A program made the translations under genes and the position numbers. From positions 2,239,501 through 2,303,500 of the forward strand of contig OZ025283.1 in assembly GCA_964019165.1 (NCBI GenBank): a stretch of 64,000 nucleotides of DNA, read 5' to 3'. This document shows, piece after piece, positions 47,805 to 61,264 of this stretch (position 1 is the first letter of the stretch; each line of letters starts with the position of its first letter). The notes beneath the pieces are model-generated. The model did no database searches. It saw only the letters and a program-made list of their open reading frames with translations, and was not told the origin of the DNA. This DNA comes from Mastigias papua (taxonomy: Eukaryota > Cnidaria > Scyphozoa > Rhizostomeae > Mastigiidae).

Positions 47805-50072
47805 TCTCCTGTATATGAAATAAGCAAATAATTACTCAAACTGTTCTTTACATGAGACATTAGTGAATAACATCACATACTATCTCCTGCATACTTCAAT
47901 TCTAACGTAGATAGTGTTGTAAAATCTAGCGGTATAACTGCAACAGTGTATAACATATACAATATAGCCCAATCAATTGACAGGAATGACTACCGCTATG
48001 ACCAAGTGGGTGATCACAAATCTTCTCCACTCTGGTACACGATTAAATTTGAGCCATAAACCTGTAATTGGTTGCTTCCAGTAATCCTATGGTAACTGGT
48101 ATATTAGCTTTCTTTAGCCATTACATTAGCTTGTATCGAATTATAATAGCTGAGAGGACCCCATAGTCTTACTTCATAAAAATATAAGAATACTGTTATG
48201 TACAGGTAACATGCTATACAATAGTAATCTTCAAATCGGATTTCGAGCAATTACAGTATTTGTTGTGGGGGGAGTTGATGGTAGAGGCTCGGAAAAATCA
48301 AGTCTACACAGTAGCGATGATCATGCTATCTAATAGTAAATAATTCATTTTAAACTTAATCATCATGTAGAGAATGATCTATGAAAATCATCAATGGAAT
48401 TTATAGCAACTGTTTTCCAGCAAAGAAACATTCAGGATAAAGGAACCCCTAATTTGACTCCTCACAACTTACACTACGATACATAGTGAAAAGAACTATA
48501 AAAGTGTTGTAAATAAAGAGTACTGGGATTCAGCTACAAACTGTACTGGAAGTAAGTAAGGCATCAGCTACGGGCTGAGAGTAATATGAAACGCCCCTCA
48601 AGATTGTGGAGAGAATGCACGCGATTGTTTCCTCAACTAATGCAAGAAAAAGAAGCAGAAATAGAATATCAAACTGCAATAATCCACAGACTAAAGTGGA
48701 TAACATCCTTGCTCTAGCCTAAAATAACTGTGTTGTAAACATAAAGAGCTATGTAGAAGTTACAAACAACATCTCAACTCAGACCGGTCTCAACTGTAAA
48801 CAATGTCAGAGTGGCCTAGCATAGCTGAAAGTGAACAGCACGCTAAAAATCCCAGCAATTATGAAATAGTCCAGTAGGAATCTGCCGAACAACTTCCAGA
48901 ACCTCTGCAGTCACAAATCTACAATGTAGTTGTTTGGAAACAAAAGATTGAATGTATCTGTGATCGTGAGATGAACTTGGGAATCCCCTCGCGTGTTTAC
49001 TGAAAAAGTATACCAGAATGAAGATTGAGGATACCAAAACGCTATATGGATAACACTCAAGAAACGTAGCAAGTCATGTAGTTTGCTTGTAATCATAAGT
49101 GACATGAAAGAAGAACAGCAGTCTCTTCATTGCTTAAACCATACGAGGGGAGGGCTACAAACCTCTCAGAGTTATAATAGATAACACAACGAACAACCTC
49201 ATACAGAAGAAACACGGAAAAACTTTAGATGGTAGAAAAAACAATTTCAGTACGCTACTGGTTGATATTTTACCACGCCTTACTTTACTTTCGTCAAAAT
49301 AAAACTGTGACTTTACATCATGCAAAACCAACCCAAACTGAAAGCTTCCCGAATGTCATCCCATGTCAGGTAACAAAGCGTAAGAAATAAGCGAAATACA
49401 CCATAATATACCACAAAATACAACATGAAAATATCTTCTATATGGTTTATGACAACTTACCGGCAAAAGCACTATGGTTTAGCAGAGAGAATCGAACGGC
49501 TCGGGACGATCTGTCATGGCGATATCACCCTCGAAAAGTAGGATTCCTTGTCAAATGAAATCAAGCAAGAACATTCATAAACTGGAAGCAGAACAACAAC
49601 ATTCTCCTCCAAGTCACACTGCAACTATATGGTAGTAATGGTTTGCAACTGTAGAGTGCGGATGAAATGGACAAAGGAAATCTTAAATCAAAATCCATGT
49701 CATGAAAGAAGAGTAGGCTTACCAGGAAGAACAGCAACCAAAGTCTCCTCGCAATAACACACACAGCTACTTAGTCCTACAGGACCGCTTGCAAAACTGA
49801 CAACACGCTGTCCAGCAGGGAGGAGCAACAGTTTTACTGTGAATGGTGATGGAAAGAAAGATGAATAACTTAGCGAAAAACAATGATAAAAATCATATCT
49901 CTTCTTATGCAAGTAGTAGATCCAAATGTCTATCCTTGACAAAAATTTTGGGGCCATGGAACGAATACCCTAGGAGGAGATCGTGTGCGCGTAATCAGGT
50001 CACGTGGTACAATTTAGAGCAATCTGATTGGTTTGGCATAAATTAGCACATAGGGATCTTAGTATATAGAGA
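47805..50072. mobile_element. E unit, second subtype
   Basis: From TCTCCTGTATATGAAATAAG to TTAGTATATAGAGA. Very similar to 61265-63553 and, reversed, to 33515-35936. Contains module cores near 49490 (CTGTCATGGCGATATCACCC) and donor-like sites read on the minus strand near 49459 and 49716 (CTTACCGG, CTTACCAGG). No intact gene. Confidence 0.8.
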
Positions 50073-50546
50073 GGTTTGTTTTGATAGCACGCTAGACGTG
50101 GGGTCCCTACCCCAGTTACCCACTGGCCCAGTTAAAATCAATTTGCAACTTAGCCTTGGACAGACTAACGCAGTGCCCCATCCAGGTTGCATGGTCCACA
50201 TTGTCGATGAGCATGGATGACAAAGCTCGCATAGGATCAAGAGAAGATGACGTCATTGGAGCATGTGACATCCAGCCTTTGCAATGGAGAAATCAACTAA
50301 AATTTGAGAGAACAAAATGTCCAAACATGCTCGGATACCTGCGCTAGGCTATGGGGCTTTAGAAGATGAAGAAGAATGTCCAAAATTCGGCAGTTTTTCA
50401 TCCATGCTCATCGACAATGCGGACCATGCAACCTGGATGGGCACTGCGTTAGTCTGTCCAAGGCTAATTTGCAAATTGATTTTAACTGGGCCAGCAGGTA
50501 ACTGGGGTAGGGGAGCCCGCGTCTAGTGGGCTATCAAAACAAACCG
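50073..50546. mobile_element. P4: palindrome with a deleted right inner arm
   Basis: Left arm complete (50073-50361), right arm starts late (CATCCATGCTCATCGACAAT) having lost about 130 bp next to the loop. Ends GGGCTATC plus A-rich plus CCG. The left arm keeps TGACGTCA (near 50249). Confidence 0.88.
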
Positions 50547-52572
50547 CTAGTCTCCAGTATATAAATATAGCAGTTAAGTAGCGCAAATGGTTGTTACAAT
50601 AAACTACTAAATGAAACGCATACTGTGTAGTCTTCAGCATCATTCAGTACCATCTAGGCACTAACGTAGGCTTTATGCAATAACATTACCTCAGTATTGT
50701 ATAGTCTAAGCGTTCATAATTAAACTACTATTCCTAATTGTAATCCTAGAGCATACTCAAAGGTAACAATACTATGGGCCACAATCATGTAAGAGATTGC
50801 TAAACTCTTGTCAAAAACATAAAGTTGTAACTCTTTAGAATGAGTGATATAATTTAGAGCTTGCATCATCAAATCAACTTTAAAAGAATAGTTATGTGTT
50901 AGATAGGAGGGAGGGGGGCTTTATGTGTCTATTCAATACAATACAAATAAGGTTGCTAGCTGTAACTAATAGAAAAAAGTAATAACATATCACCACATTC
51001 AGAATGATATATCAAAAGTGATACTGCTAGTGGTGACAACTGATATCTGACAGTGATACAGGCTAGTGAAAAACATGATACAGGCAGGGTAATCAAGTAA
51101 TATACTGCTACAGATCTGGTCTAAGGACATCAGTTGGAACACCCAGTAATCACTGTCAAACTGCTATAATAGTTAGGATGAGGCATTCAAGCAGGGTTGT
51201 TGAAATGGCAATGCATAATGATACTCCATAATTTAAGTGCATAGATACCAAAGGATATTCCCATAAGATGCTATGACATATTCAACAATGACTTCAAACT
51301 CAATAACTATGTATGAGGTGGACACAACCTGTTATATATAATAATCTCTTATAGCAAGCCCCTCATAACTTTTGATTATGAATAATACTGTAAAGTGGTG
51401 TGGGAGCTAGAAGGTTGGGCTCCATGAATCAAGTCTACACAATACAACTGCTTCTTATCTAATACTAATAGATCCATTGAAACCATGTTATCATGTGCAG
51501 AATGAGGTATGGACATCAGTAATGGCGTCTATAACAAATGATCTGATGACAGCAGAGAGCTGGTTAGCCAGGAAACGAATATTTAGCATCAAAGTACCCA
51601 TATGCTGATTCAAGGAAAATAAAAGTAAAATTTATAGTGAACACAATTATTAGACTGTTGTACATAAAGACTGTTAAACTGCTGTAAATATATAGGTAAT
51701 CAGCAGGGTATTATACTGAATAAAGCCTCGCGAATAAGTTACTTAAATGTATTGAATACAAACCTAATTTACAATACAATATCAGTGCAAATAAATCAAG
51801 AAGGAACAACTGGAAAACACAAGGTACTATAAACGAAATTATCAACGAATTAGTAGATAAAATATCCGTATGGGACTTGGCACCGTTAACTATAAATACC
51901 CCAGTGATTTAGAATACAAAAAAGTGTACTAATGGAAATAATGAACTGCAACTAAGATGACTACGAAACGCCCCTCAAAATTTTAGAGAGTACAGGTAGT
52001 ACTTTTCTTACAATACTGCAAGAAAAGTGAACGGGAAAGAGAGCTATTACAGTCCAATAATCTAACGAATAATTTGAACGATATCTTAGCTCCAGCTTAC
52101 AATAAGTGTATCCTACAAAGCAAGAGCTAAGCAGAACTGACTGACATCTCAAACGTAAGCAAAGCGGCCAACCTATTCAGCTATACTTCAGTGCAAATCT
52201 CGCGCAAAGACAAAGTAGTAAAAGCACGCTAAAAGTCCTAGTATATCAGTGAATAATATAGTAAGCATCTCCTTAACATTTTGCCGACAATTCTGTAGTA
52301 ACAAAACGGTCAGTTACAGGCGAAAATCAAGCGAACATGAAAGGAACTGAGACGATCATATGACACCGAAGCAGAGGCAATCGTATGGAATCTCCATCAA
52401 AACATCGCACTAAATCTCGTCTTGCTGCCAAAGTAGTGATCATTCTACACAAAACAATCCTGGTAAAACTAAATCGAAACCTTGTCAATGAAATAAGCCA
52501 CTTACCTTATAGAAAAGAGACAAAATTCCACGAAGAATTGCAAGATATCCATCCACTTCATATGGAATCTTC
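50547..52572. mobile_element. E unit, first subtype, truncated by P5
   Basis: Starts CTAGTCTCCAGTATATAAAT and follows 22673 onward closely, but stops in the middle of the first exon-like module (after GATATCCATCCACTTC) where a solo palindrome arm begins. The conserved 86-codon frame is cut here (52385). Confidence 0.8.
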
Positions 52573-52852
52573 TATGGGGCTGTATAAGGAAAGGTGGAAA
52601 GCCCCGTAGCCTAGCGCAGGTATCCGAGCATTTTTTGCACAATGTTTTCTCGCATTTTTTTCGATTTGACCAATGCAATGCTGATGGTCACGTGCTCCAT
52701 CGCAGAGGCCCATGACGTTACCTTCCCATGATCCTCATCGAAAATGCGGACCATGCTGCTTTGATGGGCGAATGCGTTAGTCTTTCCAAGGCTAATCTCC
52801 AGCTTTGATTGGGGGTATGGGAGCCCGCGTCTAGCGGGCTATCAACAAACTG
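52573..52852. mobile_element. P5: solo right arm with loop of palindrome P
   Basis: GGGGCTGTATAAGG loop, then GCCCCGTAGCCTAGCGCAGG to GCGGGCTATCAACAAACTG. Marks a junction between a truncated and a new E unit. Confidence 0.85.
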
Positions 52853-55800
52853 CTAGTCTTACTCATATCAATAGGGAATATATTGTCTAACATCCTATAT
52901 AATTGCTTAACATATAACATATTGTGTATAACATCACTTGTATCCATAGAATACAAATAATATACTACATATACAGCTGTGTATGAATGAAACTGAATAA
53001 CTTTCCAAGCTATTTGAATTAAACTTACGTAATGAAATGTGTGGTTATGCCCTATACTAATTCCTTAAAATACCACAATCACATGCATTCTTAAGCATGA
53101 TAATCACTTGCAACCTAAGGAGTCTAGTACAATGTGGTAGCGTAAATTTACATTGTATCAAAGGGTAGTAATTGTTCATAACATCATGTGTCTCTATAGA
53201 ATACAAATAATATACTACATATATGGCTGTGTATTAATGAAACTCATGAACCTACACTGCTATTGTCATTAAGTTTACCAAATGATTATTTGTGGTGCTA
53301 GCGTGTATTACTTTATGCCTCAAAATACTACAATTACATATATGCATATGCATAGATATCAAGTCTAACCTAAGGAGTCTAGTACACTTTAGCAGGGTAG
53401 AAGTGCCTTACAGTATTACAGGTTAAATAGTGCCCATAAATTGATATACATGGGTGCAACTGTCAGCTGAGTGTAACCATTAATCTTCCTAAACACCCAG
53501 TAATCACTTGCATTCAAGTAGGTTTTTTCAAATGGCAATGTCTAATTATACTCCATAATTCAAGTGCATAGAAACTAAAGAATATTCCTAAACAATGCTA
53601 TGACATATTCAACAATGATTTCAAACTTTTATATGAGTGTGAAACAACCTTCTATACATAATAATCTCTTATAGCAAGCTCCTTATAACATTTGACTATG
53701 AACAATACTGTAAAGTGGAGTGGGAGCTCGAAGGTGGGGCTCCAAGACAATACAAATGCTTGTTATCTAACACTAATAGATCCATTGAAACCATGTTATC
53801 ATGTGCAGAATGAGGTATGGAAATCATTAATGGCGTCTATAACAAATGATCTGACAAAGGCAGAGAGCTGGTTAGCCAGGAAACAAATATTTAGCATAAA
53901 AGAACCAAAATGCTAATTCAAGGAGAATAAAAGTCAAATTTATAGTGAACACAATTATTAGACTGTTGTAAATAAAGAGTATTACACTGCTGTAACTACA
54001 TAGGCAACCAGTAAAGTATTATACTGAATAAAGCCTCGGGAATAAGTTAGTATTATACTGAATAAAGCCTCGGGAATAAGTTACTTAAGTGTATTGAATA
54101 CAACCCTAAGCTAGAACACAATACCAGTGTAAATAAATAAAGAAGGAACAACTGGAAAACGCATCCAGTACTATACACGAAATTATCAACGAATTAGTAG
54201 ATAAAATATCCGTATAAGACTTGGCACCTTTAACTATAAATAACCGAGTGATTTAGGATACAGAAAAGTGTACTAATGGGAATAACACACTGCGACTGAG
54301 ATGAATAAGAACCGCCCTCGAAGTGTGAGAGAGAGTACACGTAGTACTTTTCTCAAAATACTGCAAGCAAAGTGAACGGGAAAGAGAGCTAGTACAGTCC
54401 AATACTCAAACGAATAATTAAAACAATATCTTAGCTCCAGCTTACAATAAGTTTATCCTAGAAAGCAAGAGCTAAGAAGAAGTGACTGACAATATCTCAA
54501 ACGTAAACAAAGCGGCCTAACTATCCAGTTATAACTCAGTGAAAATCTCGCGCAAAGACAAAGTAGACACAGCACGCTAAAAGTCCTAGTATAGGCGCTG
54601 TTTCGAATTAGGGTAACATTTTGTCCGTCCAACAGATCTGTCTAATGAAAATTATTGTGCAAAAGTTTGGATGTTTCAAAAACTTCCTTTTGTATCTTGA
54701 AACTTTACTTCATATTACAAGACTTGTTTTTGTTACTCGCAAAAAACTAATGTCTGAAAGCTCGCATAATAGCACACAAATTCTGTTGGACGGACAAAAT
54801 GGCAGCCCTAATTCAAAACAGCACCTATATCAGTAAATAATATAGTAAGCATCTCCTAAATATTATACCGAAACTTCCGTAGTAACACAACGGTAAGTTA
54901 CAGGAGAAAATCAAGCGAACATGAAAGGAACTGCCATGATCATATGACCCCCGAGCAGAGGCAATCGTATGGAATCTCCATCAAAACATCGCACTAAATC
55001 TCGTCTAGCTGGGAAAGTAGTGATCATTCTAAACAAAACAATCCTGGTAAAACTAAATCGAAACCTTGTCAATGAAATAAGCCACTTACATTATAGAGAA
55101 GAGACGAAATTCCACGAAAAATTGCAAGATATCCATCCACTTTGTAAACACGCCCTCAACTGCAAACTTGCGGCCTTGTGTAAACACTATTGTTCGCAAA
55201 CAAAGGATGAGAGGTTTCTGCGATCGTGATCTCAAGTTGGGAATCCCCTCGCAAGTCTATCTACAATTTACAGCATTATAAAGAGTGCAAGAATACCAAA
55301 ATATCATAGGAATACTATTAAGAGCAGTTAGCAAATAAATTATACACACTTTGGACATCTCTGTACAAACGTATTTAGATGTGTCTTGACTGCTGGCAAT
55401 GAGAATCAAAGACACAGAGCAGTTGCTTCCATGGCTGAACTGGGGGGAAATGGACACTTCTGATAACAGTTATATTACCCATAAAAACGTACACTCTTAT
55501 CACAGTCACATAAAAAAAACAAAAACCTAGGCCCAACTAAATTCAGCAATGACCATATTCAGCAGCCTATATAGAATACTTCATCAGGAAACATAACGAT
55601 TTCCTATACCATCTATGCACCCATTAAATTCAAGGAATAAATATAGCAATCCAGCAGGGAAAACAACAGTAAACATATGATAAGTACTTCATCACAATGT
55701 TGTAAAAGACCCACAGCGATCTAGAGAATCAAATCAATCTGATCGGAGAGCAAGTGTAATGGCGAAGAACCCCTGAGGGATGCTCGATGAATCTCTGATA

Positions 55801-57028
55801 TAACCTGTGCAATATCCAATGCATATATTGTACAAAAAAATACAGGCAATCTGAAATAATACCTCATTGCATGTAAAACGACTCACCTGGTACCAGAAGG
55901 ATGAAAGTTCGCTTGAAGTCACCCGGAAACAGCGAAAAATATCAATCGCGTTGGAGAAGAACTGTCATGGCGGAAAATGCCTGAGGGAAGCGATTGTAAT
56001 CTCGCTGACAATAGTGAACATAAGTGTCGACAATACTATAGAAATTACACGCAGTTAACAGAGTAAAGACAGGCAATCTGAAATCCAACTTAATAGCTTT
56101 AGAAAACCACTCACCTGGTAGAAAATACTTACAATATTTCCTTCCAAGTCAAAGGGCAAACTGTGACATTGAGGGCACTGTCCAAATTAAAAGCTACCCG
56201 ATCGCACTTATCTCCAGTAGATCCTCGCGAAATACACAATAAAATAGCAGAGAATATAACTGTAAACTTCTCCTTGATACTTAATAACAATTTAGCGAGA
56301 CCAGCAATGTGATTTAGGGAATAGATTAGAAGGGGGTGGGAAGCAACTGTAATGGCGACAGTACAGCAAGCGAGGGTCATGGGGTTTCGCTGAAAACATT
56401 GAAATACATAGCTGATAATAGTAGGCAATGCACACATCCAACGAAGGACTAATTGACACACTCTAATTGAAATTTTTTGTACAAAAATTGCGACTCACCT
56501 GGCAGGAAAAGAACGAAATTCTCCTCGACTTCGCTCTTCAACTGTCATAGCGATAACATCCCCGAGGGTAGGCATTAGATTCTCGCTCAAAACATGGAAA
56601 TACATTGCCTAAAACAAAAGAAACCACCGATAGTCCATGCAGGCATTACAGGCAAACATGAGAAAACGAAAACAGTCACTCACCTGCCATAAAAAGGACG
56701 AAATTTCCCATGGACTAAACAATCATCCACAACCAGTCCGACATGAAACTACACTGAGAGAGGGCTTGCCTTACGGACGAATACAATGGAGAACAACAGG
56801 CGACAACAAAGGTGCACTCAGTCGATCAGAAACTGCCGAATATCTTTGCGAAAAAAATCGATAAAATTAATATGAAATCATGAATATCAATTAGACATAG
56901 GACGGGACCCTCGGCGAAAGTTTGAGACCAATCGAGTAGAAGACCTAGGAGGAGTTTTTACCACGAGCTGACCAGCGGCCCATGTGATCTTTGCTCATTT
57001 GCATTTTAGGGATCTTAGTATATAGAGA
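52853..57028. mobile_element. E unit, first subtype, with mosaic start
   Basis: The first 600 bp (52853-53470) differ from other units and contain their own duplication (TACAAATAATATACTACATA at 52945 and 53205). From about 53490 it matches 51150 onward and 22673-26566, ending TTAGTATATAGAGA. A 30-bp segment ending GCCTCGGGAATAAG is tandemly duplicated at 54025-54080. Modules near 55744, 55955, 56335, 56530 and donor-like sites at 55886, 56112, 56496 and 56682 (all minus) mirror those of the left cluster. It hosts a TA-flanked MITE (54592-54827). Confidence 0.78.
54592..54827. mobile_element. 236-bp mariner-type MITE
   Basis: Inverted ends of more than 40 bp: TAGGCGCTGTTTCGAATTAG and TTTTGTCCGTCCAACAGA on the left, their near-complements on the right. 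Inserted between TA dinucleotides at a site that is uninterrupted (GTCCTAGTATATCAG) in sister E units at 24340, 52235 and 59230. TA duplication and size fit Tc1/mariner-derived MITEs. Confidence 0.85.
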
Positions 57029-57631
57029 CGGTTTTTTTTTGATAGCCCGCTAGACGCGGGCTCCCCTACCCCAGTTACCCGCTGGCCCTGTCAAAGTCAA
57101 TTTGCAAATTAGCCTTGGAAAGACTAACGCAGTGCCCCATCCAGGTTGCATGGTCCGCATTGTCAATGAGCATGGATGAAACAGCTCGCATAGGATCAAG
57201 AGAAGATGACGTCATTGGAGCGTGTGACATCCGGCCTTTGCAATGGACAAATCGATTAAAATTTGAGAGAAAAAGTTGTGCAAAAATGCTCGGATACCTG
57301 CGCTAGGCTATGGGGCTTTAGAAGATGAAAAAGAATGTCCAAAAGCCCCATAGCCTAGCGCAGGTATCCGAGCATTTTTGCACAACTTTTTCTCTCAAAT
57401 TTTAATTGATTTGTCCATTGCAAAGGCCGGATGTCACACGCTCCAATGACGTCACCTTCTCTTCATCCTATGCGAGCTTTTTCATCCATGCTCATCGACA
57501 ATGCGGACCATGCAACCTGGATGGGGCACTGCGTTAGTCTTTCCAAGGCTAATTTGCAAATTGATTTTGACAGGGCCAGCAGGTAACTGGGGTAGGGGAG
57601 CCCGCGTCTAGCGGGCTATCAAGAAAAACCG
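57029..57631. mobile_element. P6: full palindrome, first subfamily
   Basis: Nearly the same sequence as P1, with a loop of AGAAGATGAAAAAGAATGTCC. Arms differ at scattered bases (for example TGTCAATGAGC against CTCATCGACA). Both arms carry TGACGTCA. Sits between E units 52853-57028 and 57632-60674. Confidence 0.93.
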
Positions 57632-60600
57632 CTAGTCTCCAGTATATAAATATAGTAGTTAAGTAGTGCAAATGGTTGTTACAATAAACTGCTAAATCAA
57701 ATGCATACTGTATAGTCTTCAGCATCATTCAGTACCATTTAGGCATTAAAGTAGGCTTTATGCAAGAACACTACCTCAGAAGTTTATAGTCTAAGCATTC
57801 ATAATTAAAATAACTCAAAGGTCACAATACTATGGGCCACAAACATGTAAGTGAATGCTAAACTCTTGTCAAAAACACAAAGTTCTAACTCTTAAGAATA
57901 AGTGATAAAATTGTAGAGATTGCAGCATCAAATAAAATTTAAACAAAAGTTTTGTGTTAGATAGGAGCGGGGCTTTATATGCCTATTCAATACAATACAA
58001 ATAAGGTTGCTAGCTGTAACTAATACAAAACTTTAACAACATATCGCCACATGCAGAATGATATGTGAAAAGTGATAATGCTAATGGTAACAACTAATAT
58101 CTGACAGTGTTACAGGGGACATCAATTGGGCACACCCAGTAAACACTGTCAAACTCCTATAATATATAGATTCAAGCAGGTGTTTTGACATGGCAATGCC
58201 TAATGATACTGTTTGATTCAAGTGCATCACTGCTGAAGACTATTCCTAAGAGATTGTCTAGAATATTGAACAAAGACTTCAAATTCAAAAACTGTGTATG
58301 AATGTGGCATAAGCTTGTATACATAATAATCTCTTAGAGCAAGCCCCTCATAATATTTGATTATGAAGAATACTGTTAAGTGAGGTTGGGGCTGGAAGGT
58401 GGGGCTTCAGGGATGAAGTCTACACAATACACATGCTTGTTATCCAACACTACTTGACAAACAAAAATAATGTTATCATGTGCAGAATGATTTATGGAAA
58501 TCATTAATGGTGTCTATAATAAATCATCTCAGCAAGGCACAGAGCAGGTTTCCAGGAAAAGAACAGTTAGCATAAAGTGCCCACATGCAGATTCAACCAA
58601 AATAACACTAAAATATATAGTGAACACAAATAATAGACTGTTGAACATAAAGAGTGGTAGACTGCTCGTACTATATAGGCAATTAGTAAAGTACTACACT
58701 GAATGAAGCCTCGTGAATAAGTTACTTAAGTGTGTTGAATACAAAGCTACTTTAGAATACAATATCAGTGTAAATAAATCAAGAAGCAACTACCGTAAAA
58801 TGCACGGTACTATACACAATGTTATTCGCGAGGTAGTAGATAAAATATCCATATAAGGTTTAGCACTCTTAACTACAAATACCCCAGCGATTTAGAATAC
58901 AAAGTGTACTACTGGGACTAAGCAAGTCATCAGCCATGGAAACTGAGAGTAATATGAAAAGCCCATCAAAGTTTTAGAGAGCATACATGCAGCACTTTAC
59001 TCAAAACACTGAAAGAAAACCAAACGGGAAATTGAGCTAGTACACTCCACTAATCCAAGGAATAATTTGAAAAATATCTTAGCTCTAGGCTACAATAAGT
59101 GCATGGTAAAACCCAACATCTAAGTAGAAGTGATTGACAACATCTGAAACGTAAACAAATCGGCCTAACCCTTCGGAACTTTCTCCCTTAAACTCTCGCG
59201 CAACTACGAGGTACAACAGAACTCTAAATAGTCCTAGTATATCATTAAATAATACAGTAAGCATCTCCTGAATACTCTACCGAAACTTCTGAAGTAAGAG
59301 AACGATAATTTATACGCGAAAATCAAGCCAACATGAAAGCAAGTGGCATGATCATATGACCCCGAGGCAATATTAGTGGAATCTCCATCAAAACATCGCA
59401 TTAAATCTCGTCCAGTTGCCAAAGTAGGAATCAGTCTATACACAACATCCTAGCAACACTAAATCGATACCTGGTACATGAAATAAATCACTTACCTTGT
59501 ATAAAATTGATGAAACTCTGCTACTGCTTGCAAAACATCCATCCTCTCCGTAAACACGCCCTCAACTGCAAACTTGCGGTCTTGTGTAAATACTATTGTT
59601 CGCAAACAAAGCATAAGAGGTTTCTGCGATCATGAGATGAACTTGGGAATCCCCTCGCATTTCTCTCTACAACCTACAACAAACTAACCAGTGTAATCAG
59701 TTAAGGATACCAGAACGCCATAGGTATAGTATGGAGAACAGCAAAAAAAGGAAAATATACACACTTTGGACGTTTCTCTACAAACGCATTTAGATATTTA
59801 GTGACTACTGGCAACGACAATGACACACATGGAGCAGTTGCTTCCTCCATTGAACTGAGGGGGAATGCAAACCCCTTACAACAGTTCTATTACCAATATG
59901 AATTTAACCTCTTAACAGTAAGTCACAGAGAAGTCAAATACACACGTAGGCCCAACAGAATAGAGCAGTACCCAAATTAAATATTCAATCTACCACAAAT
60001 TCACCAGCAATCATAATGATTTCCTATCTCATCTACGCACGCATGTAAACTAAGGAATAAATAGCAATCTACCAAAGAATACAACTGTATCCATATCGCA
60101 AGTATGTCATGACAATGGTATACAAAACGACAAAAATCCAGAGAATAACATCAATCTGATCCGAGAGGAAGTGTCATGGCGACATGCCCCCCGAGGGAAG
60201 GTCTTTGAATCTCGCTCAAATCACTGAAGTAAAGTGTACAGAAAAGAGTACAAAAGTAGAAATTTGATAGAGAAAGTATGTTAAAGGATATATGACACAA
60301 TGTCAAATCACAAAAGTGACTCACCTGGTAGCAGTAATTGTGAGCTTTCCATCAGGTCAAAGGGCAGAATAGATCCCCCTCAAGAAACTCCATGAACTGA
60401 AAGCTACACGATCGTTATCCTTCGTAATATAAGCACACGTCAAAATCAAATAATAAATACACTCTAACATAGGAGGGATAATAACAGTACATAACTTCGG
60501 TATGGTCTATCATTATTTAGCAGGGAAATGACTTTGGTTTAGCTAGCAGAATCAAACTGCTTGGAGAGGAACTGTCATGGCGATAATAGCTCAGAGTCAA

Positions 60601-60674
60601 GGTGTTGGAACGTGACTGAAAACATCTACACAAACAGCCGAGAACGGCAGACAACTCACACAATAAATAAAGCA
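57632..60674. mobile_element. E unit, first subtype
   Basis: Starts CTAGTCTCCAGTATATAAAT; collinear with 22673 onward. The 86-codon frame is broken here. Module cores near 59340, 60165 and 60565, donor-like sites near 59494 (CTTACC) and 60322 (CTCACCTGG), minus strand. The usual TTAGTATATAGAGA end is missing; the unit runs into AAAGCA and P7. Confidence 0.75.
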
Positions 60675-61264
60675 CTAGCTTAGTACTGATAGCCCGCTAA
60701 ACGCGTGCTCCCCTTACCCCAGTTCAAAAGTTGTAGATTAGCCTTGGAAAGACTAACGCTGTGCCCCCATAAAAGCTGCTTGGTCTACATTTTAGATGAG
60801 CAAGGATCAAAAAAGCTCGCATAGGATCACGAGGTGACATCATTGGCCTCTGTTATGGAGCACATTACCTTCGGTCTTGCATTGTGCAAATCGAAGAAAA
60901 GTGCAAGAAAAATTTGTGCCAGAAATGCTCGGATACCTGCGCTAGGCTACGGGGCTGTACAGGAAAAGGTTGAAAGTTGAAAAGCCCCGTAACCTAGCGC
61001 AGGTATCCGAGCATTTCTGGCGCAAATTTTTCTTGCAATTTTCTTCGATTTGCACAATGCAAGACCGAAGGTAATATGCTCCATAACAGAGGCCAATGAT
61101 GTCACCTTGTGATCCTATGCGAGCTTTTTTGATCCTTGCTCATCTAAAATGTAGACCAAGCAGCTTTTATGGGGGCACAGCGTTAGTCTTTCCAAGGCTA
61201 ATCTACAACTTTTGAACTGGGGTAAGGGGAGCACGCGTTTAGCGGGCTATCAGTACTAAGCTAG
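60675..61264. mobile_element. P7: full palindrome, second subfamily
   Basis: 590 bp, ends CTAGCTTAGTACTGATAGC and complement, loop TACAGGAAAAGGTTGAAAGT near 60958-60982. Arms nearly identical apart from single-base changes. Confidence 0.93.
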
